In this document: one piece after another, positions 24,575-37,665 of the stretch
Layout: each line of letters starts with the position of its first letter
Numbering within the stretch: position 1 is the first letter of the stretch
NCBI GenBank assembly: GCA_024529925.1
Contig: JAFEUB010001108.1
Span: 1-64,000, forward strand
Length of the DNA: 64,000 nucleotides
DNA from: Ophthalmolycus amberensis
Taxonomy: Eukaryota; Chordata; Actinopteri; Perciformes; Zoarcidae
Direction: 5' to 3'
Program-made: the position numbers and the translations under genes
Notes under the pieces: model-generated
Told to the model about the DNA's origin: nothing
Database searches by the model: none
The model's input: the letters and a program-made list of their open reading frames with translations, nothing else

Positions 24575-26598
24575 ACTCTATAGAGATGGAAAAGAAGAGA
24601 GATAGTTTCCTTTTTTTCCAACGAGCCTGGCAGCTTCTTGTTCCTCTGCTCACTTGTGCTTTTTTGTCGTGGGAGTAATTACATGTTGCCGAGGGCAGAG
24701 GGTGTCGTCTCCTTGTCTGATCTGGTAGACAGCCACCGCTCCACCTCCAGCTGGAAAGGCACGTCCCTGCTCCAATATGGTGCTGGAGATTAGAGCAGAT
24801 AAATGGAACAGCCGGTCCAAAGAAGCCTTTGTATTCCAGTGACCGAGAACGATCTGAGAAGTGCCAATAAAGTCCAAATTATTGTGTGGATATATACAGT
24901 ATGACTGGTGGGAGGAGAAGACCTGTGTCCCAATAAACAGTCTACTAGATTCGCCAATGGCAACCACTCTCCAATACTTATGACTCACTTCTGAAATCAA
25001 GATAACAGAAGAACATTCCTACATTAAATGCTTAATTTCTACACCTCCAACAGTTATTATGACGTCTTAATCCCATAAGTTTAACTCGTGTTATGAATAC
25101 TTTTGTAGTGTGAAAATGTGCCCACTTCATCTCTAACTAACATTCCATAAATCCTCTTCACTGTTTGAAATCAGCTCTCTTCACCAGGTGAAGCTCCCTT
25201 CATTATCTCTTATTTCAGATGCCGTCATGCCTCAACTGTCCACTAGTCACCCCTGTTCAGTTTCCCACACCTGTGATTACCAGAACCAATCAGCTGGCTG
25301 CACAGCTGCTTCTCGTGACTCGTTAGTCACCTCAGTATATACAGGTGTGAGTTCATCACCGTTGTCTTTTCATGTATGCAACCATAGCAATTCATTCCGT
25401 TGCCCTTTTTTTATGTCGCTCCTGAGCTTAGAATGAAATCAAACTCATAATTTTACTCTCATTTGAAAAACATGGTGGTAGTCAGAAATTGAGATTGAGC
25501 AGGAAAGGCTGGGGGTGGTTATTGAGGGAAGGCCCCTTAAAGTTGATCTGCAGACAGCGGTGAAGTGGACGCACCTGATCCTCACTCGACGAACTGACCT
25601 CGTCTCATCAGCCTCAGCTGTAGGCTACTGATGTAAGCATGCTAACATGCTACCGAAGCAAAAACATGTTAGCGTTGTCGTTGTGAGCATGTTAGCGTAC
25701 CGATGTTACCAGAGTTGCTGCTGGCTGTAGGCTCATAGTTTGTCTTGGCCACAGTGAGTGTGGGTCACACAGCACAGCATGTCCAGAGCGGTGAGCAGCT
25801 GCGACCCTCAAGAAAGGTCTGTGTGTGGATTTGCCAACTGAAATCAAGAGGATTATGGCGGACAACTGACCCGGCCTTCAGGAAGTCACATCAGTGGGGG
25901 AAACCTTGAGCGACCAACAGAATAGGTCAAATGTTGAGGAAAGCACTGGCTGCCAGCCATCCTTGATGACCTGACATAATAAATCAGCGATCGGGCTTTT
26001 AAATAAAGGTCTAATACGACCTTAGACACGCTACGGGGTTTAAAACAACATCACAGATGCACATTGCAGTTTTAAAAGTTCTAGTTTCTGCTGTGCTTGT
26101 GTGGTTTCACATTTCTTAGCTCATTCAGAGGTTTTCATAAAAATGTTGCAGTTGAATTCGGTTTTTTGATGGCAAAGATCTTTTAGGATTAGCCCGTCCT
26201 ACAAAGGAAATGGGCAGAAATGCATTCAACACTTAGTCAGTGTTGAATGAAAATATAAAGAATATAATGTCAGAGGGTCAAATGACAATTGACTGGCTGG
26301 ACTAATGAAGACAAAAATCCTAAATTCTCCTTTGAAGCGATTTGTTTTACCTCCTAATTACATGAAGGTTAAAACGAATTGTCTGATGTATTGAGTAGCT
26401 GTTGTATTGCTTTCATACGGCAGCTTCCCCTTTTCCCAGACAGCCTGTCACCACGACATGCAGCTTTAAACAGAAAGGAGTAAAGCCCCACTTTAAAGCA
26501 AATCAGATGTTGTTACATTTGGAAATCTATAATTACACAAGATTCTGCTGGTGATTGATGTGCCCTGGTGTTTAAGAGAGTTCACTCTGTCAGTCAGC

Positions 26599-26647
26599 GT
26601 GTGTGTGTGTGTGCGTGTGTGTGTGTGTGCGTGTGTGCGTGTGTGTG

Positions 26648-26701
<54 letters not shown>

Positions 26702-26730
26702 TGTGTGAGAGAGAGAGAGAGAGAGAGAGT
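26599..26730. repeat. (GT)n with GC interruptions followed by (GA)n
   Basis: About 100 bp of GT repeat with scattered GC steps, followed by GAGAGA to 26729: a compound microsatellite. Confidence 0.95.
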
Positions 26731-27309
26731 GATCCTCCCTGTTACGTCCCCGGAGAGCGCTCAGTGTGTCGACAGTGTATTTAGGGAGCTTTTAACTCAA
26801 CATATATGCCTCAAACCCCATGGCAACCAGGCCTTTTCATTCCTTTGCACATTACCATGGAAACGCTGATGTTAATTAATGCTCTGCCTCTCTTTGAATA
26901 TTATTAAGACAAAATGAGAAAAAGACTTTACATTCAAGCAAAGAACTTTAACTCATAATGTACAGTATATTCATTAACAGTTTTGCACTGTAAAAAAATG
27001 TATAATTTAGCTTGTGGTTAGAAGCTGCGTGAAGGTTCTGCTTTGGGACGTCCTGCAACCCTCCGAGCATACTGAAAGCCCAGGGGCCTGTACAGCTGAC
27101 AAACACACGGACGTATACAGTCTCTCACATGGCGACGTGGCGATGGAGACAGTTGCATACTGTATTTGCAGACATGAATGAACAGTTGGCTGCAGGAGCA
27201 TGACGGTCAAGTAGCTGGGTGGCCGAATGAGACGCCCCTTTGGGAATAATCCATTTCCATACATTTGAAGTTGTGTGTGTGTGTCGTCCAGATGCATCCT
27301 GTCATTCTT

Positions 27310-27329
27310 CCCCCCCCCCCCCCCCCCCC
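27310..27329. repeat. poly-C run (C20)
   Basis: Twenty consecutive C residues next to CACACACTCACA. Confidence 0.9.
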
Positions 27330-27458
27330 ACACACTCACATTCAATGCAGTGAATCGTGTGTGTGTGTGCATCTGCTCCATATTAATGAGCAGGAGTGGG
27401 ACTGTCCAAGCCCTGACACACTTTGACGTACACACACTCATTTACACGGACACATACT

Positions 27459-27489
<31 letters not shown>

Positions 27490-28029
27490 GCCATATAGAA
27501 GTCTCGACCCACACAGCGGCCGTCGTGGAGCCTCTCTCCACATCTCTGTCAGCGGTCCGCGACTCATTACAGTGACGCCAGAGTGCATCTGCAGCCGGGG
27601 ACCCCGGGATGCTGTTTATCTAAAGAGGGTAGAGACAGATTGAATATGTAAAGCCAGCAGTCAGTGGAATCCCATCACTCTGATTGCTTCAGACCAGCTG
27701 GGAGTCTGAGATGGATCCTCTGTTGCTCTCTCTCACGGAGCTTCAGTGGGACGTTAGCAGCGCTGGGGTAAACAACAGGTGACTGTGTGTGGGGCGTGGA
27801 TGTTGCCTGGGGAGAGCCGTGATTCATATGCATTACACCTATTATAGCCCACACATCACGGCCACCAAATGTAAACAATTACCATACAAAAGCAGTAGTT
27901 TCTGGGGTAGGAGTTGGTTTGTGCCTATACTTGTATTCCCAGTAGATCAGATTCAAACCAGTCATTCTGTGGAGCATTATCGGGGATATTTCATGACAAA
28001 AACCAACAAATCCAGCGGCTGTGAGGTAT

Positions 28030-28720
28030 TTTTCATGTTTTATTGTCTTACAACATTGAATCAGAGTAGATTCAATGTGGCTCTTTTGACACTGATCAAC
28101 AGTAAAGGACCCAAAAGTGAAAATGGATCCCTTCAAAATCTAAAATACTGAATTATGTATTTCAGTCCCTAGAAGTCAGTATTGTGATTTCCCTTTAGTC
28201 CTCCTGTTCATGGAGTCCGCCTTGTTGCACCGCCATGTTTCTACAGAAGCCCTGAATGGACAAATCAAACACTGGCTCTAGATAGGGCCATTCAAGTTTT
28301 CATGTTTTTGCCTTTTCTGCATTAGCCCCTGAACTTCTCCGACACCGCATCCATGCAATAGATGTTATACGTGGAGAAAAGAGCAATATGATAAAGTTGG
28401 AGTATGGACAATCAAGCTTTCCCCATACTTTTTTCATTTACTAAGTTTTGATATAACTTTACTACAATTTAACTGGAATGTCAAGGCCACCACAAGTTCC
28501 TGATGAAGATGTATTTCTACTACAAACAAGTGAAACCCCTTGACTGCACACAGGTAATCTCCATTTAACTAATCATGTGACTTCTAAAACCACTTGGCGG
28601 CACAAGTGGTGATGTGTCCTATTAAAGGGGGCAAATACTTGTGCAAATATATCTTCATATTTGTAATGCAGGTCCCTTTGCAGGGATCGGTTTTCACTTT
28701 GATATTAAAGACCATTTGTT
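28030..28720. repeat. cluster of degraded dispersed repeats
   Basis: 28030-28150 (TTTCATGTTTTATTGTCTTACAACATTGAATCAG) and 28500-28720 (AAAGGGGGCAAATACTTGTGCAA, CACTTTGATATTAAAGACC) resemble the two parts of a common fish repeat ending in 'ttaaagggggtgaatacttatgcaa'. They are separated by an insert-like block at 28190-28320 (TGGAGTCCGCCTTGTTGCACCGCCATGTTTCTACAG), which is itself a familiar teleost interspersed sequence. The assignment is from memory and superfamilies are not assigned. Confidence 0.35.
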
Positions 28721-28861
28721 TAGTCAGTCAGTGTAAAAAAAAAAAGACAACATTTCATCCAAAAGCACAGTTCATACAACACGTGCAAGTCTTCCTTAAA
28801 TTCACAGAACTACATCATCCTCAATTCAAGCCCGGAGCAGCGCTGAAAAACCCTTAAGAGA

Positions 28862-28895
28862 ATATACACACACATACACACATACATATATATAC

Positions 28896-28932
<37 letters not shown>
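28862..28932. repeat. (CA)n/(TA)n compound microsatellite
   Basis: ACACACACATACACACATAC, then a block of TATATA, then ACACACACACAC. The TA core is self-complementary and can form a cruciform. Confidence 0.9.
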
Positions 28933-28933
<1 letters not shown>

Positions 28934-29734
28934 GTATACTGTATGTACTAGGAGAGCTCTGATTATAATAGCCTTTTTTAGAATCTTCTTTCTAGAGTGA
29001 AGAAGCATGAGAATCCCTGCACCATCATTGAGGCCCGGGCCTCTGAAGTGTCGTCAACAGCAGCATGCGGCGATTAATTAGAGATTTGTCTGGATGAGGG
29101 GAGGTTTGGGATGCAGAAGGATAAAGCAGGCAAATCTGCTGGCCTAATTAAGGGAATTTAATTTCTCACAGGCTCACATTGACTCAGACCTTGATGAGGC
29201 ATTTTTGGGAGAAAAGGGGAGTGGAGGGAGGGAGGGAGGACAGAAGGCGGCTCGTCCGTGATGCTACATGCGCTAATAGATAATGAAACGAGATCGGGAG
29301 TGCGAGACGCAGCAGAATCATGTCGCGCCTCGACAATGGGGCTCATCAAATGTGCTCATGTATTGTCAGTGAGGGAGTTTTTCAGCACTTCTGCAGTTTT
29401 TGGGGAAAGGAAGCTCGGTAACCTTTTGTGTGATTCTTTTTATTTTTTCGGGATCTCATTAAAGCCCAATTTTGCGTGGTATTTTACGATCACACGAGCG
29501 AGAACGAATGCATTTGTTTTAGTCTGACAATGACAAAGCAGCGTAGAAAGTCAATTCGGTCCGTTTCCCTTTCATTTGCATTTTTTTCATGCACAAATTG
29601 AAAATCATTCTCATCTAAAAGCGATCCATATGTATCACCCTGTGACCTGAAGGTGCCTTTGGATACAATTCCAGTCTTAAACCTGCAATAATGATGGCCA
29701 ATGTGCACCTCTGAAAAGTGAAGGCAATGTGGAG

Positions 29735-30230
29735 GTGCCTTGCATTCTATCTAATGGCCACCAGGGGGCGACTCCTCCGGTTGCAAAAAGAAGCCTGTTC
29801 TTATAGAAGTCAATGAGAAAATGACCTTACTACTCACTTGATTTATTACCTCAATAAACATTGTAAACATGAGTTTATGGTCAATACAGCGTGATGTTCA
29901 TTTAGTAAATGATGGTCCCATTTAGAGTAAAATAGACCATAAAGCAGGGTATGCTTCAGGGCGGGGCTACCTTGTGATTGACAGTTGGCCACCACAGCAT
30001 TGTCCGGGTATCGTCCTTGTTTTCATCTTACAACTTGAATCCTTTCACAGTGTGTTAACTGTAACCTTTTGGTCGCCTAAATCTGTTTTATTCAGTGTTC
30101 GGTATGGCTCCATACTCTCCTGTTGCTTCTGGTTGCAAAAAACCTCGATGGCGTTGGCCAAAATGCCGAACTAGAGGCTTCAGAATTCCCAAAACTTGTG
30201 TCATGGTGACTATGTCCACTTCTTCAGTCT
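29735..30230. repeat. dispersed teleost repeat, near-complete copy
   Basis: Landmarks in order are CCACCAGGGGGCGACTCCTC, TAGAAGTCAATGAGAAAATG, CAATAAACATTGTAAACATG, ATAGACCATAAAGCAGGGTATGC, GGGCGGGGCTACCTTGTGATTGAC and GTTCGGTATGGCTCCATACTC, ending near GGTGACTATGTCCACTTCTT. I recognise this order as a widespread fish interspersed repeat. It gives rise to the chance open frame at 29974-30174. Ends are approximate. Confidence 0.6.
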
Positions 30231-30235
30231 AGGCT

Positions 30236-30415
30236 TCAGACAGAGCCAGGCCAGCTGTTACCCCTTGTTTCTTGTTTTTATGCTAAGCTAAGCTACCCTT
30301 CTACTGGCTCTAGCTTCATATTGAACGGACAAACATGAGAGTGGTATTGATCTTCTCGTCTAACTGTCACCAAGAAATCAAATGAGTGCATTTCCCTCAA
30401 TGTTGAGGAGCAGAC
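30236..30415 (-). repeat. dispersed teleost repeat, inverted copy of the element at 3541
   Basis: On the minus strand it reads GGGAAATGCACTCATTTG, GAGAAGATCAATACCACTCTCATG, then GGTAGCTTAGCTTAGCATAAA and GGGGTAACAGCTGGCCTGGCTCTG. The first parts align by eye with 3552-3660 on the plus strand. It abuts the repeat ending near 30230, so two elements lie end to end. Confidence 0.55.
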
Positions 30416-32024
30416 CGAGATTAAGAGTAGGACTGCAGGTTTTAAAGATGAGCCTGTTTTTTCAAGGAGGGAATCAGTTCATCTGTACTTAAATAACACG
30501 GGGACTGAAACAGCAGTACAGCAAGCTCCATCTGAAATGACAAGACAGCAGCTGGGCTCGTCTGTCTCCTTTTTACTGGAGTAAACAACTCGTACTACAA
30601 CATATAAATAACGTAATTAGTGCACGTCCACCAAACAGACCTGACCCTTCCTCACATCCTTCGCCCATCTGTGAAGATGAGTCACTCTGAGTGTGTAAGG
30701 AAGCATTTAAGTGATGCAGTCAGTCCTAATGGCACCCAGAGGACTGCTAAAGAGAGGCCTAACAGTAGAAGGGACTAATATTCTCTTTTAAAGACGATTG
30801 GCCTTTAGTGGCCAATGGAGAGGTAACCCATCATTGTTCTCGCTTCGTCTCTCTTTCTGTCACACACACACACACACACACACGTGTGCAGAGCCTAATG
30901 TGTTCTCGGCCTAATAGCTCTTTCATTAGTGCCAATCCAGAGACAAATGGATTCAATAAGCAGACCAAATCTATGTGTCTGTTTGGGTTTAGAAACACCC
31001 CTGCTCCCCTTACTCGCTGCCCGGCATTTATGTACTCTGAAACGGCTGGAGAGAGAGGCAAGACAATAGACGAGAAAGTGGATGGGCAACGGATGGAGAA
31101 AATGGGGCATTATGACTGAAACAAAGGGCAAAAGCAGCGACAGGGTAATGCAAACCGGGATATTGACAAAACCATTATGGAATGTTTTTTAGCAAGTGGA
31201 TGGGGATTGCGAACATTGTTTGAGAGGTGTCGAGGCTAATTTTACGAGCGCAATAACAAGGGCTTTTGTTACTTGAGCTTGAATGGGTTTCAATACTATT
31301 TTCTGTTGCATTTATGGAAGCTATCAAACCAAAAAAAAAGTAATTAACGCCTCGAATACAAAAGATCCACATTTGCATGCATACGCTGTATGTTCATGCT
31401 CCCGTGGGTAAAATGAATCCACACCTCCTTGTACCTGCTTGTCAACGATGACTGTCAATGCTGTGTGTTACTTACAGGCCCGACTCAAATGCCGGGCGAA
31501 TCTGTGACACACACACACACACCATGGACTCTACTTGTGGGGTCTCTAATCGAGGCTTGAATTCCAATTTCCCGGCGCTGCCCTCTCTTTGAACAGGGGT
31601 CAAGGCTGCCAGAGCAAGAGGGAATCCGGCTGCATCACACCACTAAGAGGCGGGCTTGGCAAATGTCAAGTTGCTGGCTGTAGAGGAGCTAAGGATCTAC
31701 CGGCGTGTGTGCATGGGTGTGAAGATTTTCTCCGATCATCGAATCGTTCCGTGGATCACCATCCTGACTGACAGAAAAATGTCATTAGTCTGGGTTTCGG
31801 TGAAGAGTTTAATATCTAAATGTCGTTTTGGAGGCTTTCCCACCCTGTCAGGAGTCCAATTTTTTAGGAGGATACATAAGTATGTGTGCGGTGGTGTGGG
31901 TAGGATGGTGGGCGGCAGCATAGGAGGGGCATGATTGGTCTGTGTGTGTGTGGGTGGTTTGGCCGGTGGTGGGGGCTCGCTGGATAACAATGGTCCGTCT
32001 GAAAGCCTGGAATAAGATACCTCT

Positions 32025-32027
<3 letters not shown>

Positions 32028-32114
<87 letters not shown>
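32028..32114. repeat. (GT)n microsatellite, about 43 units
   Basis: An uninterrupted GT run of 87 bp. It creates the long THTHTH and CVCVCV open frames on both strands here, which are not genes. Confidence 0.98.
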
Positions 32115-32116
<2 letters not shown>

Positions 32117-32999
32117 CATGCCTCTCTCTGTGCATATGATGTGACAGGACACGAACAAAAGGATTTGGTTCGAATTAGTCAAGGATTAGACATCTATTTC
32201 AATGTCTTTTGTCAAGTTGTGTGTTACATGCCGCTCGAGCGAACAAAGTGGGCCAAGCCGCCGCCATGCAGCATAGCAAGCGATCTTCAGTGCGCTGACA
32301 AAGCTGGAGAAGCGAAAGCACAGATGTATCCACACCATACAGATAAATCAAATACACTTATTCATGCCTTGTCGATGGCATCAAAAAAATAGTAACAAAA
32401 AAGAATAGTGCTTACGTTTTTATTTTCTGTTACAGCTATTTTCCTGCAAGTCAGAACCTCGCACGGCACATTTTTTTTGCATCCTTCAAAACTCCAGCCT
32501 TTTTTGAGGGCCCTGTTTCCATAGCAACTAGGGTTGGGGGTGTGTGTGTGTGTGTGCGTGCGTGTCCGGCTGGACTTGTTGCGTTTTGCGATGCTCACAA
32601 GCGCAGAGCTGTGCCTCGGGCTTTAGACAGCAGCAGCTGAAACGAGGTCGGTTTGTGCTTTCATTTGAGCATGAATGCATTGTTCAACATCGCACACACG
32701 TCATACGTACATGCCAACACCTGATATACACATTCAGACACGCAACAAAAACGCCTGTGACTGCTGCAAGCGGCTGGCCTGGCCGTAGAATGCGCTTGGT
32801 TATTCTCTTGGCTTCACCTCCGGCATTCATTTTCCTCGTTGATCAATGCAGCTGCAGCTCCGTTCTGCCAGCGTCATGCTTACATGCTGCAGTCAGTAAT
32901 TTGGAGGCAGAGCAACATCTTCCTCATACTGCCAGTTATCACAGTTTACTGAGCATATCTCTCCCTGCCTCTCTTTCCCCCTCTTCTCTCTCTGTCTAT

Positions 33000-33420
33000 T
33001 CCTTTCCTGACTTCCGTCTAGTTTCAGTCTGTGTATAGTACACAACTCTCACAGTGTTCAGTCATTTATCGACTCGGCTCTCCCTTGAAACTTCTCCCAC
33101 TCTCTTCACACACCGCCTCACTTTCACTCATGTCACTTTCCCTTCCTGCCTGTATCCTCCAAGTGCCGCTCCATCTTCACCCCTCCGCCCCGACACCCCG
33201 TCTCCCAGACTGTCATTTATTGTCACCCGCATCTCCCGTTGCCGATAACGTCAGTCTATCTGCTGATAAAAGAGTCATCTGCAATGGATCAAAGTGCAGA
33301 AAGGCTAGAAGTTGTCATCCGTCTATCTGTCAAAAAGCAGCCCTCCCACCGTCTCGTCCCCCTCCTCGGCTCTCTCCTGCCGCCCTCGGTTGCTGACACC
33401 AAAGTCAGTCAGAGAGAGAG
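33000..33420. other. CT/CCTC-rich unique sequence, no gene supported
   Basis: Pyrimidine-rich sequence with overlapping Ser/Pro/Leu open frames in several plus-strand frames. No splice-site arrangement or recognisable domain was found. The overlap of several frames indicates composition rather than coding. Confidence 0.5.
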
Positions 33421-35494
33421 ATCGTCGAACACACGCAGTAATTTACTGTAGCACACAATAGCAATGTAGTGACTGGCTAAGTGCTGGTGACCTCGTGTTA
33501 AAATGCAGTAAAATGTGTCTCATAATGGGCTACAAATGTGTCAAATGTGTTAATGCAGTCGGATGATATCACTATGATTGAATATCAGTAATGTAATGTC
33601 ATAAATGAGGTGAAATTGAAAGGCTGATGGAACAATGCAATGCACTAATAACATAATAAACACAAAAACAAACATTGGTTGGATTTTTGTAAGTCAAATG
33701 AAAACAACCAATCCCAGGAAACCACTTTTGACCACTAGAGAGCAAGAAGAAGACTCCAAAAAGAAGCTCTGAGCAGCAAGCATAGCAACAAGCACAGCAA
33801 CAAGCCATGACTGGATAATGTGTTTGCAAACAGTTGTCGAATGATTGGTTGACAGTGCACTCAAGCTTTCGTCTTCACAGTTCAAATCTCCACCACTGAT
33901 GAAGAGAAGATGAGCACAGAGTAGAAGAGAATGGAGACCGTTTGATGCTGATGTGTTAATCGATGTGTATGTGAATGGTAGTGATTTTAATATTGCTCTG
34001 ACTATCAAGTGTGTTGTTTTCCATCTTATTTACCCTGTTTTCATGTTCATTCTAGGTCCATTTCCCCCTATTGTAAAGGACTTTGTGCTGTATTTATTGT
34101 ATGAAAGGTGTTATATTATTGATTATAAAAATAATGATGGTAATAATTGTCAATAATATTGAATTCAACAGATCAGTCTCTTGCTACCTGTTGATTTTCA
34201 CTTGTTTACTCTTTCTGTGTGACTAGATGAGCGAGTCTTGTTGTGGGATTGAGGAGGAGGACGAGGATGACGGGGGTTGTCTGTAATGACCGCGGCACCG
34301 TCAGGTGAGCCAAACGGAGCAGTTGGTGGAGCTTGAAACGGCACAGCATGGCTCAGGGGGGCTGATGTGACCCGCTGCCACTTCTAACAGCTAGTGCGAG
34401 AAACCGCAGAGGAAGAAGATAGAAGATAGCACGGAGGGATTGGAGGGTCTTACTGTAGGGGTGGAGGCAAACAAGAGAGGGATAAAAAAAACAATAACTG
34501 AGAAGACAGAAGTGGGAAGGATTGGAAGCATCAGGGGAAGTGGTGAGGAGTGATGAAGGAAGAGGGGAGAAAAAGACGAGCAGTAAACACAACCAGAGAA
34601 GAAACTAGATGCAGTAGGAAAAACAAAGTAATCAGAGAAATGTCACAGGAAGAGTTGAAAAATTGTTGGAATTTAAAGCAACTGGACCTCATAAAATATA
34701 GACTTTAAAGCAATACAAAGACAGAAACACAACTCCAGATGAACACTAATGTTGTTCCATTCCTGCCGCTTGTGTAAACAGGAAACTGTTTGCTAAATAG
34801 TTAGCCATAACCACTTTACACCTGTGTAATAAATAAATCTTTAGCTGAGCATCGTAGTACCCTAACCCTAATGACATGTGGGGCACATAAGTTGAGCCCC
34901 AGTCTCTAATGACAACAAATAAAGAATAAGAACATTGCGCCACCAGAATTGGGAAAAAAACAAACATTGCCAGTGAACACAATCCAGACAGCAGTAATGC
35001 TTACTCCTACAAGTATTTGGCAAACTAAATAGTATGATATTTAGTAGGAGACAGGATTGAGTCGGGATTCAACTTTTGCTAGTAAACACAATAAGAACCA
35101 TCCTCCTGAGGGTTAGAGGTCCAACAGGTGGTCTCCTTCATCCTTCCCTTGCTGTTTGTGAAACAGATGAGCCCGTGTCGATCAATAGCATTGCGTTAGC
35201 TGCGATACACTGACTGGACACAGGAAGGAGATCCTCTGCTGGGTGTTCTTGATTAGATTGACGATGTTCTCATCTCATTAGGCTGCTACGGATGGCTGTT
35301 CCCACGTCACTTCTTATAAATGTCAAAACTTATGATGATGGCTCCCAAAGCCATGTTTTAACTCTGAGATGTTTGTCTGTTGTGAACTGAGCCGAGCAGT
35401 TGAGAGACCAGACGTCAGCAGACTGTGGTGTGCTATGTTTTTATTCTAACCTCTCAATTTCTGCACCTCATGAGCAATGTACTCTGGGTGTTGG

Positions 35495-35650
35495 AGGTCC
35501 AAGGGCACATTCACACCAGCCTTGTTTGGACCGGTTGGTGTGAACGCCAAACTCTGCCGCTGGCCAAACAAGGCCTCGGAGGGGTTGTCTCGGACCGCTG
35601 TCAAGTGAACTCTGGAGTGGTTCATTTTGGTGTGAACGCCATTTGAACCA
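35495..35650. repeat. MITE-like element
   Basis: GGGCACATTCACACCAGCC near 35500 and GTTCATTTTGGTGTGAACGCC near 35620 are partly inverted (TTCACACC/GGTGTGAA), with a GC-rich centre. This is the structure of a small non-autonomous DNA element seen in many fish. A target-site duplication was not resolved. Confidence 0.4.
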
Positions 35651-37657
35651 GTCACAGGAAGTGCACAATATATGTGTCATTTTGTTTGTTGAAAACACAT
35701 CTGCTTCTCCTGTTGTGGAGACCTAGTAGAACATACTGTTTATCGTTCTACAAATGAGACAATAATTAGCTAGCTAGCCCATCTAAACATGGCTTAGATG
35801 GTTTGTACTCAGTTTTGTACCCTGTACAAGTTATAAAGTCGAATCTAATCTGAAATTTTTTTAGATTTTAGATTCCAATTTGAATACATCTGATATAGAG
35901 TGACTGATGTGGTGCTGAAATATTTGAATGAACCTCACAACTGTGGTAGATCTATTCACCCATTTCCTTAGCCTTGTCAGACCACAATGCAATGCAAAGC
36001 AACATTTGTGGGCTGGCTGTGTGAGGTTCGTGCCAGGACACACAATCACACAACTCATTTTCTAGTGTCATCCTGGTGACAATTATTTGCAGTGGAGTGG
36101 GCTGTTTGTCCACTCATAGAGCGGATACGGCTCTGAGGCAGCTGTTCAAATTAACTCTGATGGGTGAGGACTTAATATACACACTGGTACTGTTGACTTT
36201 TGTTTGGGCAAATGAACAGTGTCAGGCTAGCTCTTCAGATTTGGCCAACTATTGCTAACACTCCGGTTAAAGGATGGTGCTAATGTCATTTCATTGTTTG
36301 TTACAATCGCCATCAATGCGATGGCTTTGCTGCAGTTTGACGCTTCTGTCGTCTTTTGGAAGGATGAACATCATCCATCCTTTTTAATAAGATGACATGT
36401 GTTTTAAGGAAAAATGAACATCAACAGCTTATCATATAGTGTTCTAACTGCCCACCAAACGTCAATCAAATTTAACACGCTGTGACTAAAAATGGAAAAA
36501 AAACCCTCTTTTGGCAGAGATTATAACAGCATCAGTTTTAAGCTTGATGGGAATTCAAGCTTAATTAAATCGCGTTAAAGACATCAGAGGAAATACTCAC
36601 GAGATGCACCAAGTGGTACGTGCAGCACAGAAGAGTGTCGAGTAGAGTTGAACCGAATACGCTGAACTGGATGGAAGTTTGAGTTTACATTAACATCCTC
36701 TCAAGAGGAGATTCTTTGAATTGATCACACGGATGCTCGTCGTAATACCTCCCTTCTCCAACTCATTCGTCAGAGCTCCACTCTCTCCAGAGAATCATCT
36801 CCGCTCATACCTGAGCCTGCACACCAGCTCCCTGCAGGAGACCGTCCAGAAAAAAACCTTGCCAGGAGTTTTTTTTTTTTTTTTTTTTTGTCCGGTTCTT
36901 GAATTATTTGAAAGAGAAGTTGAGGCTCTGTGTCTGCCTTCAAACTTTTTCTCTCTGTGCTGCTGGTGGAGGAGAAAGGAGGAGGAGGAAGAGGCTGTTT
37001 CGGGTGTCTGCGATGTGTTATTTTCTCTCAGCCATGCCACAAGCTGGGTATCTGCACCCAGAGCTTAGCATTACAATTAAGGTTGCGGATATTAAAATGA
37101 TTAATACGGCCTCACAAAGCTGCACGCTCCCATTTAGCCCGACCCCGTTTTTATGATGCTCCCCTCACCCCTGCCCATACCGAAGATGTGCTATTTATGC
37201 AGATGCTCCATTATGGGCTGCAGGATGATGGAGGCACAGAGGGGGTGTGTGTGTGTGTGTGTGTGTTTCTATTTTGGAAAATCAGAACACAAACATAAGA
37301 AGCAAGAGGATTGTCACCTTCCATTATTGACTGCTACGCAGTAGAAGTAGCCAAGTAAGCACTGCTGCTAGCGAGCTAATGTGCTAGCAGGTTTAGCCTT
37401 GTGCTGGCCACTATTGGCTGTGCAATTTAATATTACAATGTTACATTAGAGAGCAGACCAGCTGCGGTTTTGACACTGTGGGTTGTTTTTTTAAAAAGAC
37501 AGAGTAGAGCCGCACCAGCAGCTTTGTGCAACCCGGCCTCATTTCCACCGCATCAAGAAGGCTACCGCAGCTCGGTCTTTCCCCCTCGGCGTCTGATAAT
37601 GACTCCCTCTAGCATCTGCATGGGACTTACCGGGCTTTCAACCAATTCCTATGTAAA

Positions 37658-37665
37658 CCTATCGG
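37658..37665. repeat. 8-bp target-site duplication, left copy
   Basis: CCTATCGG directly precedes the left hAT end. The identical CCTATCGG follows the right end at 42507-42514. Eight base pairs is the length diagnostic of hAT insertion. Confidence 0.97.

Larger units (their letters stand above)
14366..37657. other. snx29 3' UTR and intergenic sequence without recognised genes
   Basis: No coding exon could be supported. Visible contents are a pyrimidine-rich tract (18480-18890), homopolymer G/C runs, microsatellites, the TTAA-flanked MITE at 23632-23955, and several dispersed repeats around 28190-30415 and 35495-35650. Unique AT-rich sequence fills the remainder. Some segments (for example 18900-19060, 31400-31860 and 36950-37230) look like unique, non-repetitive sequence that could be conserved regulatory DNA, but reading alone cannot show this. 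Confidence 0.5.

Noticed and set aside
31736..32392. Long THTHTH and CVCVCV open frames on both strands.
   Set aside because: These are translations of the (GT)n microsatellite at 32028-32114. The same applies at 47103-47178, 57534-57697, 58379-58431 and other GT/CA runs.
33031..33451. Overlapping Ser/Pro-rich frames in all three plus frames.
   Set aside because: The sequence is pyrimidine-rich, and several overlapping open frames point to composition bias rather than coding.
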